Assembly: GCA_905221615.1 (NCBI GenBank)
Contig: CAJNDT010005876.1
Location: 1 to 64,000 of the forward strand
Direction: 5' to 3'
DNA: 64,000 nucleotides
Source: Symbiodinium sp. CCMP2592
Lineage: Eukaryota; Sar; Dinophyceae; Suessiales; Symbiodiniaceae
The notes beneath the pieces are model-generated. The model had not been told where the DNA came from. It saw only the letters and a program-made list of their open reading frames with translations, and did not search any database. Positions 37,620 to 47,594 of this stretch are shown here, one piece after another. Numbering within the stretch: position 1 is the first letter of the stretch; the number at the start of each line of letters is the position of its first letter. The position numbers and the translations under genes are program-made.

Positions 37620-38264
37620 GATACCTCGAGAGCATTTGGTTTCTGGTGTCCGAGGCTCATGATGCCTTTAAGGCTTTGCGGAAGATTCAGTTACGCTACT
37701 TACTTGGAGGGTCTTTAGGTGACTTAGTAAGTAGGTGGTAAGTAGACTTATAAGTACCCTAAGAATGGACCCTAATTGGGGTTATCGTACTTACAAATCC
37801 CTAAGATAATCAGTTACCAAGTCCCCCGACCCTCCAAGTAGCCTTACAAGTTACATTAGTGTCTCAGAAGATGCAACGGGCACTCTCCGTAATCTCATGC
37901 TGAGCAGGCACGAACCCTCAACGCCAAGTCCTCAACATGGCAATCCTGCAGCAGCGGCCCGAAGCCCCGGAAATCCGGAGAACACCACGCCAAAGCTAAC
38001 AGCCATGTTAACATCCCGCAACCCCCAAACAATACACCCTGAACTTGAACCCAGAAAATGCGCATCCACAATTAACCTCAATTGCTTTCAACCGCAGGTG
38101 AGCTCCCTCTGGCGCAGCGCTTCAACGCACACTTTCCGGCCATCCAGCGGGAAGTCCAGCGTTTCTGGGACCATCCAGACCTGGAGGCCGTGCAGGTTTC
38201 AGTTTTGGGCGTCGAAATGCAGTGTTGGAAGGAAGCTGGGTTCCAGCCGCAGCGCAACTTGTGA
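37620..38264 (+). CDS. unrecognised three-exon gene with family B intron
   Basis: Exon 1 (after actcag at about 37619, to 37710) reads YLESIWFLVSEAHDAFKALR and continues. Intron 37711-37838 (128 bases) is a family B element with GT-AG ends and phase 2. Exon 2 (37839-37903) reads SYISVSEDATGTLRNLML. The second intron, 37904-38097, is GC-AG (ctgAgcaggc...accgcag). Exon 3 (38098-38264) reads ELPLAQRFNAHFP and AIQREVQRFWDHPDLEAVQV and ends in TGA. All phases agree. The result looks like the C-terminal part of a soluble helical protein that I cannot assign. Upstream exons are not identified. Confidence 0.6.
37701..37840. mobile_element. family B inverted-repeat element acting as intron
   Basis: The ends tacttggagggtcttt and gtcccccgaccctccaagta are inverted copies with an acttataagtacc interior. 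It interrupts a continuous reading frame. Confidence 0.85.
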
Positions 38265-39234
38265 AGACTCTAGTGTTGTAACATTGTTGCTGCTTGTTTG
38301 ACGACGGCGATGACTACAGCCACAACCACCATTGCGATTATCTACGACGACTAACTATTGCATACCAGTACTATGTTGTCATTGCCACTACTACGACGAA
38401 GCCGCCGACGATGCTGCACACATACGTACGTCCGTAGGTAGGTATGTGATGCTGAATATGCATGTGAATAAGAATATGCACAAATCTGTATGTACACATC
38501 TATAACTATATCTCTGTCTGTATCTATATCTGTATCTATATCTACATCTATATATCTTATCTTTCTGAAACAAGAGTCCTCGAGCAAGCGAGGCTATTTT
38601 CTGGCTATTCTCATGTTTCGCGACGTAAACCTCCTCGGTAGGTAGGGTCCTTTTTTCTGGATCCCGGGTTTGGGGCTTGGAGTTTGGGGCTGGACAGAGC
38701 AGCTGCAAAAAGAGTGGCTATTCGAAACCGATCGTTTCAATCATAATCACGACATGTAGGTTACGATGATGATGGAGGGGATAATGACGACGAGGATGAT
38801 GCTCAGTGCTTTAAGTTTGTGCGACCTCGAGGAGCATCTGAAGGGTGTGGGTACGCACACGACGCGCTTCTTGGCAGAAGATCCGTGCGCACATAATCCG
38901 GCGCAGGCATGCTTGCATCTGCAAGCAGAAGACGGTGCTACAGCCCTTGATGCCCAGTACCGTCCCTTGTCTTTCCCGACAAGCATAAGTGCATCAGTTC
39001 CCGTAGAGCCATGGCAGTGCGAAGAGAGTCTCTGTCGATATCCGGAGCTTCCGTTTTTTTCGTAGTCGTTTGCTATGGATCCATGGGTGTAAAGCAATGA
39101 ACTTTGCCCAGCTCGCCTTCCACGCACTTAGATCACAAGGGAGCAGGTCGTGACCTCTTCTCATTCGATGGGCAGACTTCCCACTTCCAGCCTAAACTCC
39201 AGACCCTAGACCCTCTTACACCGCAAAACCTTGA
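38265..39234. other. no recognisable gene; TATA/TCTATA microsatellite
   Basis: A tcTATATcTG-type microsatellite lies at about 38440-38562. Overlapping frames on both strands at 38747-39127 are open but unrecognised. Confidence 0.4.
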
Positions 39235-39465
39235 ACCGTGTGTCGCGCTTCTAGGCTTCGATCGCCTCATCGCCGGGAACGGAACTTGGGTGGACGTGAC
39301 TGGGTTCTTGTTAAGCATCTTCGTTTAAGTTGATTTAAGTTTGCAGTAACCGGGATGGCCATTATTGTGGTATCTCGGACACAGTTCCTAAACGAGAAGC
39401 CAGGTGAGGCTCTGGCGTGGTCGTGCCTTTAACAAGAAGCTCTGCGAGCGACACTTCAGGGTAGT
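39235..39465 (+). CDS. unrecognised gene fragment with 90-base family C intron
   Basis: The upstream exon reads LLGFDRLIAGNGTWVDVTG and ends tt at 39309 in phase 2. Removing 39310-39399 (gttaagc...gagaag) joins to a frame that reads VRLWRGRAFNKKLCERHF and reaches a GT donor at about 39463. Both sides are protein-like and the join keeps frame. The exon limits at the outer ends are estimates. Family unknown. Confidence 0.5.
39300..39406. mobile_element. family C element, diverged
   Basis: The left end ctgggttcttgttaag and right end cctaaacgagaagccagg match family C ends; the interior is diverged. Confidence 0.65.
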
Positions 39466-39490
39466 TTGCAGTGGCCCGGTCCGGTCTAGC

Positions 39491-39617
39491 AGCATGCTTT
39501 AGGTACTGCCCCCATACAGTAAGAGTCTATAATAGGGCTTCTATTAAGGTCCTAATATAGCCTTATTATGAATACTATTCAACTATTACTGGGTGGGGGC
39601 CGTACCCAAAGCATGCT
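39491..39617. mobile_element. family J inverted-repeat element
   Basis: The ends agcatgctttaggtactgcc and ggccgtacccaaagcatgct are inverted copies. GT and AG lie at the ends, but the frame upstream carries TAG at the boundary, so use as an intron is not supported here. Confidence 0.75.
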
Positions 39618-39860
39618 TTATGTTTTCAATTGCCTGCAAATTTCATGGTATCGAGGGATAGTAGGGTCAGCGCCAACAATGAGATTGACAAGTCATGTCT
39701 ACTATGGGAACACTACTCGTCGCCTGCCGCCGATCGAGTCGGTTCATCCTCGTCATCATCCTTCCCAAGGCTGCTCCCAGGTTTATCCTCCTTGCTCCTT
39801 CCACCGTAAACTCTCCACCCTACACCCCAAACCCCAAACTCTGAAACCCTAAGCTCGTGA

Positions 39861-39968
39861 CTTAATATGGGGGCCTTGATAACTACCTTTACTATTTTGG
39901 GGGCTCCTTATTAAAATTCTAGTATAACGGGCACTAGAACTCTATTCTAAATATTAAGGCCCCTACAG
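39861..39968. mobile_element. family K inverted-repeat element
   Basis: cttaatatgggggcctt is matched by atattaaggcccctacag. Similar ends (tatgggggcc, tattaaggccc) occur at about 48341-48432 and 52715-52780, so about three copies. Confidence 0.6.
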
Positions 39969-40888
39969 TAAACCCTACACCCAAAACCCTAAAACCCATT
40001 TCTGAGTTTGGGGTTTAGGGTTTAGGGTGTAGGGTGCAGAGCTTACGGTGGAAGAATCAAGCCTAAACCCTAAACCCAAAATCCTAAAACCCATTTCTGA
40101 GTGGGGAGGCCTTGTGGAGGCATCGCCTGAGATCTGGACGAACCCCTGGAGCCACGTCCTCTTAAGCGTGCTGCTGGGTTGCGGTTAAGGAAGTCATTAG
40201 TTTGAGTCACCAAGGGTTCTATAAAGGTTGCTTTAAGGGATCTGAAAGAGTTCTAGGTTTAGGGTTATTTCAGGTTACGACAATTTGAATATTGAGAAAA
40301 CAAGGTTTCTCTATGATATTAACTTAGTTTAAGATGCCGTAGTGGGGATATAGAGGAAAACGAGGTTTCCGTGTTGTTATACTAATTTAGTTTAAGTTTC
40401 GTAATTTAAGTTTCTTAATTTAAGCTTCTTAATTTAAGTTTCTTAATTCAAGTTTCTTAATTTAAGTTTCTTAACAGCTTCTTCAGGCTGGAGCCGGACA
40501 GCTGGGTGCCCTTTCATCAGGGTCACAGCAACGGTCAGCTGACGTACCATGTTCCGGTGTCGGAGATGCACCTCAAGAAGCTTCCCTAAGCCCGACTGAG
40601 GCCCCTTTAGTAACTATAAGGGGTTCCTTTAGGGTTCCTTTAAATGGATCTATAGGGATTCTATAAGGGTATAGGGTTTAGGGTTTAGAGTACTCTCACT
40701 CCAAGGGTAAAAGGAAGGACCCTTAATAAGGACCCTTATTAAGGACCCCTACGTATATACCCTTAATATAGCTCTTATATACCCATTATATGGTCCATTA
40801 TAGGGTAGAGGTCCCCATGAGGGGTCCCTCCTTTTCCCCTTTGATTCACTAAGCCCGACTCAGGCCCTTTTAGAACCCCGGCTAGACC
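39969..40888. other. telomere-like repeats and repeat debris
   Basis: No gene is seen. Telomere-like units at 39968-40090 and 40255-40270, and a degenerate family C region at about 40290-40475. An imperfect palindrome of about 160 bases spans 40695-40850 (ccaagggtaaaaggaaggac facing gtccctccttttcccctttg). Confidence 0.45.
40393..40475. repeat. six tandem copies of a 14-base unit
   Basis: The unit aagtttcttaattt is repeated about six times. It resembles the family C end (aagttccttaa), so it may have arisen by amplification of an element end. Confidence 0.85.
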
Positions 40889-40993
40889 CCTGGGTAGTTG
40901 TCAAAATTATGGCCCTTTTTTGGGGTACCCTAAATATTAGGTGCCGTATTAGAATGAGGACCCAAAAAGGGACCGTAATTTTGACAACCAGCC
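40889..40993. mobile_element. family I inverted-repeat element
   Basis: The ends gggtagttgtcaaaattatg and taattttgacaaccag are inverted copies, with gtagttgtc at the left and gacaaccag at the right giving GT-AG. Confidence 0.8.
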
Positions 40994-41087
40994 CCCTTGT
41001 CACCCCTGAAAGTCACCCTTTAACGGAACCCGATTCTAAAAAGCCTTGCTCCAGCTGGCGAGGTAACTTTGCCCTCGAATTCCGCAG

Positions 41088-41236
41088 CCGAGCTGGCAGT
41101 GGTTCCTCGGGGTGGTGCTCTCCCGGAGGATGACCACGACAGGCCCCTATCAAGAAGCTCCTTTCGAGCATTTTTTCAGCAAGAAACTCCGAGCTCAGCA
41201 AACCCCCAGACTCCAGACCTCTTTCTGCAAGCCACG
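41088..41236 (+). CDS. unrecognised exon ending at a family D element
   Basis: After aattccgcag the plus strand reads ELAVVPRGGALPEDDHDRPL and RSSFRAFFQQETP, and stays open to acg at 41236. It meets a family D element there in phase 0, with GTTGATG as candidate donor. The next exon is not found because telomere-like repeats follow. Confidence 0.4.
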
Positions 41237-41333
41237 GTTGATGATATAAATCCTGCATTACCCATAATAAGGAATATACCATAATTCCCATAGTTTAGGG
41301 TCCTTAAGGTAATGCAGGGTTTATATCATCAAC
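41237..41333. mobile_element. family D inverted-repeat element
   Basis: The ends gttgatgatataaatcctgc and gcagggtttatatcatcaac are inverted copies, with tgcattaccc and ggtaatgca pairing inside. Confidence 0.85.
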
Positions 41334-42347
41334 CCTAAACCCAACAACCCTATAGATGCCTTAAAGGAACCCCTTAAAGCCCATATAGATCCCTTTAAAG
41401 GAACCATCATCCACAGCATGTCCAGGATTCAATCTCATCCAGAAGAGCAGACCGCCACTCGGAGACGATTTAGATGACTTTGAAATGTTTAGGATGTAGT
41501 TGAAGGCTGGACTGTATGACCCGGTTTAGGGTTTTGGGGTTTAGGGTTGAGGGTTTGCCGGTAGTTGTACTAGGGTCGGGGCGATTGGAATGAATACTAG
41601 GATTGCCAGCACGAGAGTCAGCAGTAGTGCTAGAGTTTCCAGACGTGACCAGTGTTGCTAGCTGGCAAGTCTTTGATTTCGCATGGAATCGTACGTGATG
41701 TCCTTAATCCAGGAGCTGCGCGATCAGAAGCGTCAGCTTTGTGTGCACAGCTTGGTTGCTACGTACTCTTAACTCGTCCATCATGATGACGAGACTGCCT
41801 TTTTCGAAAACGATTAGTTTCTCACTCCATTTGGACACGTTGCAGTTGAACATCATCCCGACGATAATCGTCGCTTCCTCTATCCACGTGATTGCACTCG
41901 CGGCCATCGCATCCTTTCCATCACTGTTATCATTGCCCATGGTGGCCATCGCCAGCACCATGATTATTGTTGCTGCTGCCAGGATCCGCCAGTGTCGACA
42001 TCGTCTTTCTCAGAGTAGCTATCAGTAGTATTTTTGTGAGTTTCATCTAGACTAGCAATGTCCCGATCAGCGCTAGCCCTGTTCCGAGGATGGTTATCTT
42101 CGTAATTCGTCAACATAAGAAGATGTAGGTCGAAGTCCATGTGTAGGACAACTTGTGTGTTATAAGTGTGCTTTGGTGTTACTCGGACTGTTGTTTATCG
42201 CCTCCTCCAGTGATTGTTCAGCATGCTACTCATACCAGGGTGATGACTGCTAGCGCCTAGCAATTTCTACTAGCTGGCGCAATTGCTATTTGCAATTCGT
42301 ACTGCAATCCTTGTTATGGTCAGTATCAGGTTTCTTCGAATGACTTT
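41334..42347. other. no recognisable gene
   Basis: Telomere-like units at 41525-41555. Opposed open frames at 41704-42028 carry no known motif. Confidence 0.4.
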
Positions 42348-42447
42348 GGGAGTTTCCGAAAATAGGGGACCCTAATATGGGACCCTAAATAGTAGCATCC
42401 TTACTAAGAGGACCCCAAAATCAGGTACCCCTATTTTCGTAAACCCC
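42348..42447. mobile_element. family E inverted-repeat element
   Basis: The ends gggagtttccgaaaataggg and acccctattttcgtaaaccc are inverted copies. The preceding gga places the GT after the same triplet as in the other family E copies. Confidence 0.8.
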
Positions 42448-42560
42448 CTTGTAGTGAACACATGTTTTTTTGCATGGTAAGAAGGATCTTGGCCGGCTTT
42501 GCCTCCAGTTTTGGATTCTGCTATCAGTCATTGCAAGTATCGTTGGAGTTCTGGCAATTA

Positions 42561-42660
42561 CTAACCACTGATATTGGGGGAGCTAAGGAGCCAGGGATGA
42601 TGATCATCCCTATTACATAAGGAGCTAAAGAGCCAAGGGCACCCCAAAACCACTGGTTAG
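42561..42660. mobile_element. family O inverted-repeat element
   Basis: Imperfect inverted ends ctaaccactgatattggggg and ccccaaaaccactggttag, with ggagctaaggagcca repeated inside as ggagctaaagagcca. The right end ggttag is placed as the acceptor of the exon that follows. The left end has no GT. Confidence 0.55.
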
Positions 42661-42849
42661 ATTATCATGGCAAGGTGTCATGGAAGCCGGGTAAGACACT
42701 TGTCTTCGACGACTCCTTCTCCCATGCTGTGCGCTATCGTACCTTGGATGTGCACTTCAGCACACCCTCTCTTAAAACTGCTATTCGTATGGATATCTCA
42801 TCCTGGCCCAAGGAGGTGTCGATGTTTTTGAGAAGTTCGTTTACTTTAG
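42661..42849 (+). CDS. aspartyl/asparaginyl beta-hydroxylase-like exon
   Basis: The frame reads YHGKVSWKPGKTLVFDDSFS followed by HAVRY. The W-x-x-G-K-x-x-V-F-D-D-S-F-x-H signature is characteristic of the C-terminal half of the 2-oxoglutarate/Fe(II) aspartyl/asparaginyl beta-hydroxylase family, where this His is an iron ligand. The following AIRMDISSWP is in about the position of the family strand that carries the arginine binding 2-oxoglutarate. The exon carrying the first iron-binding His was not found upstream, so this is a partial gene. The exon appears to start right after the AG that ends family O, and a GT follows at 42850. Confidence 0.55.
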
Positions 42850-43186
42850 GTACGATTGTGATCATTATCAAGACAATTCTTGTGATGCTCCTGATGATGC
42901 TGATCAGTAGTGTGTGAGTCGGTGTTGCAGCAGCCGAAATCTTACACCTTTTTGAGTTCCGGGTTTTCTAGGGTTGAGGGTTGAGGCTTTAGGTGTTGAG
43001 CTGATGCCCTCTCACCAAGCGTGGGGACCCGCTATGTAATCACAAAATCTGCCGTAAGCTCTCGTCAGTGTTGTGAAACAGTCCGCAACCGTTACGCCTT
43101 AAACCTGTGACCCCTCCAAACTCTAAACTTCAAGCCGAAGCCCAAAACCTTTTGACGCTCCTAATTAAATCCCAAACTCTTAACCC
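42850..43186. other. no recognisable gene
   Basis: Probable intron or intergenic DNA after the hydroxylase-like exon. No clear exon is identified. Confidence 0.35.
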
Positions 43187-43299
43187 TACTTGGAGGTTCA
43201 TTGGTAGTTATAAGTGGGTTATAAGTCCCTTAATGGGGGTTTTAATCATAGTTAGCTTACTTACAACTCCACTTATAACTGCCCATGAACCTCCAAGTA
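43187..43299. mobile_element. family A inverted-repeat element
   Basis: The ends tacttggaggttcattggta and ctgcccatgaacctccaagta pair. A solo right end (tacccatgaacctccaa) lies at 43366-43382. Both flanks are telomere-like, so there is no coding test here. Confidence 0.8.
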
Positions 43300-43439
43300 G
43301 GCCTTGAACCCTTATAGAATCCTTATAGATCCCTTTAAAGGGACCCGTAAGGGAGCCCTTATACCTACCCATGAACCTCCAAGATAAGCTTGTGACTCAG
43401 ACCAGGAGGGTCCTTGTCGGGGGCAGGCCGGATCTCTCG

Positions 43440-43605
43440 AGCTCCGTCGCGGCTGCCTTAGGGTTCAAAGTTTGGGTTTTGGGTTCAGGGTTTAGGGTTA
43501 AGGGTCTTGGGTTTTAGGGTTTAGTATTTAGGGTTTAGGGATTAGTGTTTAGGGGTTTAGGGTGCAGGGTTTAGGGTTCAGGGTTAAAGTTTAAGGGTTC
43601 GAGGA
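43440..43605. repeat. TTTAGGG-type repeat cluster
   Basis: Degenerate gggtttagggt units in the plus orientation. Confidence 0.85.
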
Positions 43606-43734
43606 TGTGAAGTTTACGGTTGCTTGACGGGTCCTTTCAGGGTCCGATATTTTATTCAAACGGTTCATACAAACCCCAAACCCTAAACCCCAAACCCTTA
43701 AAAAAAAACCCAAACTCATGGCCTAGGCCGCCCA

Positions 43735-44047
43735 CCTTCGATGGTGGGCAGCGCTTGAGCCCCTCGATCGATGGCACAGGTCGATCCAGGACGCTCGCCT
43801 GCCGTCCCACAGCCAGGGGTACTGTAGCCTTGCCACGCGACCTTCTGGTCCAGTGGGCGGAGGCTGGGGTCGCGGGTTGACGCTGTCTCCCGTTTACCTT
43901 TTGCGTCCCTGTCCGCAGGTTCGCAACGTGCGCTGCACCAATGCTGCCTTGCGCAGCCGTCTGGTCGAGGTTTGGCGTCGTGTCGCCTCGCTCGAGAACC
44001 GCGAGGGCGCTTTTTTGTGGGAACTGGGCTGCCTCCGAGGCGCCTAG
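43735..44047 (+). CDS. unrecognised C-terminal coding segment
   Basis: One frame stays open from about 43735: LEPLDRWHRSIQDARLPS and a Gly-rich linker, then VRNVRCTNAALRSRLVEVW and ASLENREGAFLWELGCL, to TAG at 44045. A pyrimidine-rich tract ending ccgcag at 43910-43919 could be a splice acceptor, although the frame is open through it. Codon use looks coding. No family is recognised. A serine-rich triplet microsatellite follows directly. Confidence 0.4.
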
Positions 44048-44092
44048 TCTACCCAGTCTCGCGCAGCAAAACAAGCCGTCGCCGGCCAGTGC

Positions 44093-44154
44093 CCGTAGTA
44101 GTGGTGCTAGTAGTAGTACTGGTACTCGTCGTCATAGTAGTGGTAGCAGAAGTG

Positions 44155-44191
<37 letters not shown>

Positions 44192-44295
44192 CAGTAATAG
44201 TAGCAGTAATCGTAGTGGTGGTAGTAGTAGTAGTAGCAGTAGTAGTAGCAGAAATCGTAGTAGTGGTCGTGGTAGTAGTAGCACTACTAGTAGTT
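44093..44295. repeat. (AGT)n trinucleotide array
   Basis: About 200 bases of agt/ggt/cgt/aat triplets; poly-Ser and poly-Val frames are artefacts. Confidence 0.95.
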
Positions 44296-44467
44296 GCGCC
44301 TCTGCTCAGACGTGCTGCTTCGACTGCTGCATGTTTCGCAGACTTTGACCGGCTGGGCTTCGACGCTAGCTTGAGCTTCGTGCCACCGCCGTGTTGGCTT
44401 CTGCAGTCACTGCAGTGATCTAGATTTAGATTTTGCCTTGTTCGCTTCGCTCGCCGCTGCGCGTGCC

Positions 44468-45280
44468 ATGCCGTCTGTACATGTCCAAGAGGTCCAGCGA
44501 AGGTGCGGCCAGGAAGCCGCGGTCAACCAGTTTTTCTCGGATCTGGAGTCTTCAGAGTTTCCGGACGCGATCCTTCGCGAGCTCTACCTGGACCTTGTAG
44601 GGCATTGGGAGGTGGTCGGAAAGCTAAAGTCCGTCCCCTGGCAATGGGTTTGCTCCGTGGAGCTTTCCCTGGCAGGCTTTTTGGCGCCGACAGCTTGTCT
44701 TTACCCGGTGCAGAGCATTGCTATCTTTGCACTCACGTGGGCTTTCCTGCTACACCCCGGCAGCATGCAGACATCGGGTCTCTTGCGCTTGTACCAGGAC
44801 TGATTGTATGTGATCGAGCGAGCAGTCAACCTGGACCGCGAGGAGGCCGCCACGGAATGGCGTGCCAGCCACCCGAACCCAGGGCCGCAGGAGAAGAATC
44901 CTTATGAAGGCCGCGTGAATTTTTCTCTCGGCTCCGGGTCCTTGGAGGGAGAAGGCAAGGTTGCTTCTCAGACTTGCAATTTGGGAACAGCCTGTGCATT
45001 TCTGACCGAGGGAAAGCGCTGGTTTACCTGGCTCTCCGCCGAGGGCACCCTGAATGAAACGATCGTGACTGAGCTCTTCGAGCGCGCCAAGTGGCGGCGC
45101 GTGACGCTGGACGGCAGCCGCTCTTTCACGATCATGTTTCCTTTCTTTGCGCTCGGTGGCGACGTACACCTCCCGGACGTCGCCTTCATGTTCGCTGGCG
45201 ACGATCCTCGCGGCATTCGAAGGCCTGCGCGCTTCATGTACACGAGGCAGGTCGCTTTTGCTGTGGGTTTCCTTGCTTGA
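44468..45280 (+). CDS. unrecognised membrane-associated protein with in-frame TGA
   Basis: From ATG at 44468 a 111-codon frame reads VHVQEVQRRCGQEAAVNQFF, then a hydrophobic region (SIAIFALTWAFLLHPG), and ends at TGA 44801-44803. The same frame resumes at once (YVIERAVNLDREEAATEW) and stays open for about 158 codons to TGA 45278, with FFALGGDVHLPDVAFMFAGD near the end. The composition of both parts looks coding. The first TGA may be a nonsense mutation, a sequencing error or, less likely, a recoded codon. Family unknown. Confidence 0.45.
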
Positions 45281-46218
45281 CTGTCTCCGCTTTTGCATGC
45301 TGCTTTTGTCGGCTCTAGGGAAAGCTTCGGTCGGAGTTCCTGTCATGCCGCGTGTTTGCAAGCCTTTCTTGCCGTTCTCGCCGCAGCCATTTTTTGCCTC
45401 ATACCGCCCTCAATGCTATGGAAACCCCGTCCTGCCTGTTGCTTTCTCAAGCATATTTTCCGGGAGCAGAAGCTTGGCTGCAGAATTGTGTGGTTGTTGT
45501 GGACCTAACAGAGTTTAGGTCCTAAGCCCTAAAAGGTATAGGTTTGGGTAGTTTGCCGCCTCGGACGGCGTGGGGTGGGTGAGTTATGTGATGGCCCGTC
45601 ACAGTCGGGCCATGGCTGCGATTCGCAGGCAACAAAACCGCTAATAGATCTTACAATCCATGTTACACGGCCGCTACGCAATCTTGCAGCAAACCCTAAA
45701 CCCTAAACCTCAAACCCTAAATCCTAAAGTCCGATAACGGTTCCCCCGCTTTCGGGCGATTCGGGGTTAAGGGGTTCATGGCCAGAAGGTTTGGGAGTGG
45801 AGGGTCTTGGGGCTCAGGGTTCAGGGCTTGGGGAGCGATACTGCGGGTTTAGGGTTCAGGGTCATGCTGGCTGATCGGATGATGGCGGCTTTGCGATTTT
45901 GTTTAAAAAGTTTTTGGGGATGAGGATTGTGAAGTTGGAGTGTCGGTTTCGAGAGGTCGTGAAATACCCAAGGGGTGGTTGTGTCGAATCTTCGATGCCT
46001 GTGCAGAGGTCCTGCTTGATGGCGGTGTGTACCCAGGCCCATCACTGGAACCGAAAGTTGTCAAAAATGATCATGAAACCATGGCCACCTCCCTAACGAC
46101 GTGGATCCCCGTGAGAGTTTGCACTAGAGCCTCAGTAGTTAGAATAGGCTTGTGGGTGTTGCTTTTAGTGCCGGCATACACCGATTATAAGAGGGATACT
46201 AACATAATTCGTCATACG
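45281..46218. other. possible exon fragments; telomere-like repeats
   Basis: The frame of the preceding gene reopens at 45293-45508 with a hydrophobic segment. Telomere-like units lie at 45690-45725. A plus-strand frame at about 45950-46218 reads FDACAEVLLDGGVYPGPSLE and runs into family D at 46219, so it may be an exon. Confidence 0.3.
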
Positions 46219-46316
46219 GCTGATGGTATAAATCCGGCATTGGCCATAAGAAGGAATGCACCATTATTCCCATAGGTTCGGGTCCTTTAAGGTAATGCAT
46301 GATTTTTATCATCAGC
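46219..46316. mobile_element. family D inverted-repeat element
   Basis: The ends gctgatggtataaatccggc and tgatttttatcatcagc are inverted copies; cag follows the right end. The left GT is GC in this copy. Confidence 0.75.
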
Positions 46317-46358
46317 AGTACCCTTACCCTAAACCCTAAACCCTAAACCTTAACGAAG

Positions 46359-46897
46359 CCTGCGAAGATGAGCCGAAGCGGCCGCGGCTTCTGCTCCTGA
46401 CCCGCGCGTGGCATCCGGAGCCTGGGTTCTTGTTAAGGAATTGAATTCAAGTTACCATTTTAGGGATCTATAGTGAATAATGTGGCTTCTTTGTTATGGT
46501 AACTTACATTAAATCCCTTAACCCCTGAACCCTATGTTGAACCCTTATGGGTCCCTTAAAGGAACCTTAAAACTACTGTTGATGGACCAAAATCCTGCAT
46601 TACCCATTATGAGGAATATACCATAGTTCCCATAGTTTAGAGTCTTTACTTGGAGGGTTGGGGGACTTAGTAACTGGTTATTTGAGGGACTTATAAGTAC
46701 CATAACCCCAGTTAGGGTCCCTTGTAGGGTACTTATAAGTCTACCTACTACCTACTTACGAAGTCCCCCGACCCTCCAAGTAGGGTCATGCAGGATTTTG
46801 TCCATCAGCAGTATGGTAACTTAAACTAAGTTCCTTAAGAACCCAGGAGCTGGATGCGGAGGAGAGGTCTGCCCTCCGATCCTCGCTTGCACAGTCG
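46359..46897 (+). CDS. unrecognised exon pair around a nested 408-base intron
   Basis: The upstream exon (46359-46431) reads CEDEPKRPRLLLLTRAWHPE and ends tt in phase 2. The intron 46432-46839 starts gttaagg and ends ccttaag, the two ends of a family C element that holds families D and B inside. The downstream exon (46840-46897) continues in frame as TQELDAEERSALRSSLAQS and ends at tcg before gtgttttaggg. The joined product is charged and helical with no stop. Further coding-like pieces with good acceptors lie at about 47175-47250 (RKGGEERPEGYDARRTLDL) and 47325-47410 (PKPELFLPSDWFAVLAEEM), likely later exons of the same gene. No family is recognised. Confidence 0.5.
46578..46809. mobile_element. 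family D element split by a family B element
   Basis: The left part gttgatggaccaaaatcctg and right part caggattttgtccatcagc pair, with the family B copy inserted between them. Confidence 0.85.
46647..46782. mobile_element. family B element nested in family D
   Basis: The ends tacttggagggttgggggac and gtcccccgaccctccaagta pair. It is the youngest layer of the nest. Confidence 0.9.
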
Positions 46898-46904
46898 GTG
46901 TTTT

Positions 46905-47045
46905 AGGGTTTAGGGGGTTTCGAGGGTTTAGGGGGTGTAGGGGTTTAGGGTTTAGAGTTTAGGGGGCTTCGGGGTTTAGGGCTTAAAGTTTAGGGTTTAG
47001 GAGGTTTAGGGGTTCAGGGGTTTAGGGTTTAGGGGGTTTAAGGGT
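46905..47045. repeat. TTTAGGG-type repeat cluster
   Basis: Degenerate gggtttagggg units, directly after the donor at 46898. Confidence 0.85.
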
Positions 47046-47491
47046 TTTCGGATTTAGTGTTGAGGACTTCCAGTAAGATTCCCATGTTTTGTTGGGTACG
47101 TCCTACCGCTCGTCGTGGGTGAGAGCTTCGCATGTGCTGCGTCCCTTCGCGCACCATCTTCCGTTGCAGGCGAGTTCATTCGGAAGGGTGGCGAGGAACG
47201 GCCAGAAGGATATGACGCTCGTCGGACATTGGATCTTTGCGCAGCCATGAGCTTGCCGTGATCTCGCCAGAACTCCATGGAATTTTCACTGTGTGGAGGT
47301 TTGTCTGCTCCTTCAGATGGGCAATGCCTAAGCGATCCTAAGCCCGAACTCTTCTTGCCTTCCGACTGGTTCGCAGTCTTAGCCGAGGAGATGCTGCCAC
47401 TTCCTGCGACCCTGTGATTCCCGGGGAGCTCGTCCGGACGTGGCATCGTGTCTCCGCGAAGGAGGACTGAGAGGTCTCAGGCATTGGAACG

Positions 47492-47569
47492 GTTGATGAT
47501 AGAAATCCTGCATTACCCATGATAAGGAATATACCATAATTCCCATAGTTCGGGATGTATATCATCAAC
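47492..47569. mobile_element. family D element, shortened
   Basis: The ends gttgatgatagaaatcctgc and gggatgtatatcatcaac pair; the inner part of the right arm is deleted. AG follows the right end (caacag). Confidence 0.8.
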
Positions 47570-47594
47570 AGAGTGGAGGGTGTCTGTCAGTTGG

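Larger units (their letters stand above)
46421..46847. mobile_element. family C composite element with nested insertions
   Basis: The left end cctgggttcttgttaaggaa and far right end ttccttaagaacccagg are inverted copies. A second right-end-like sequence (atggtaacttacattaaatc) lies at 46494-46513, so the outer element may be two overlapping copies. Confidence 0.75.

Noticed and set aside
39491-39617. Family J as a working intron
   Set aside because: Although it has GT and AG ends, the only open upstream frame ends in TAG at the boundary, so splicing here is not supported.
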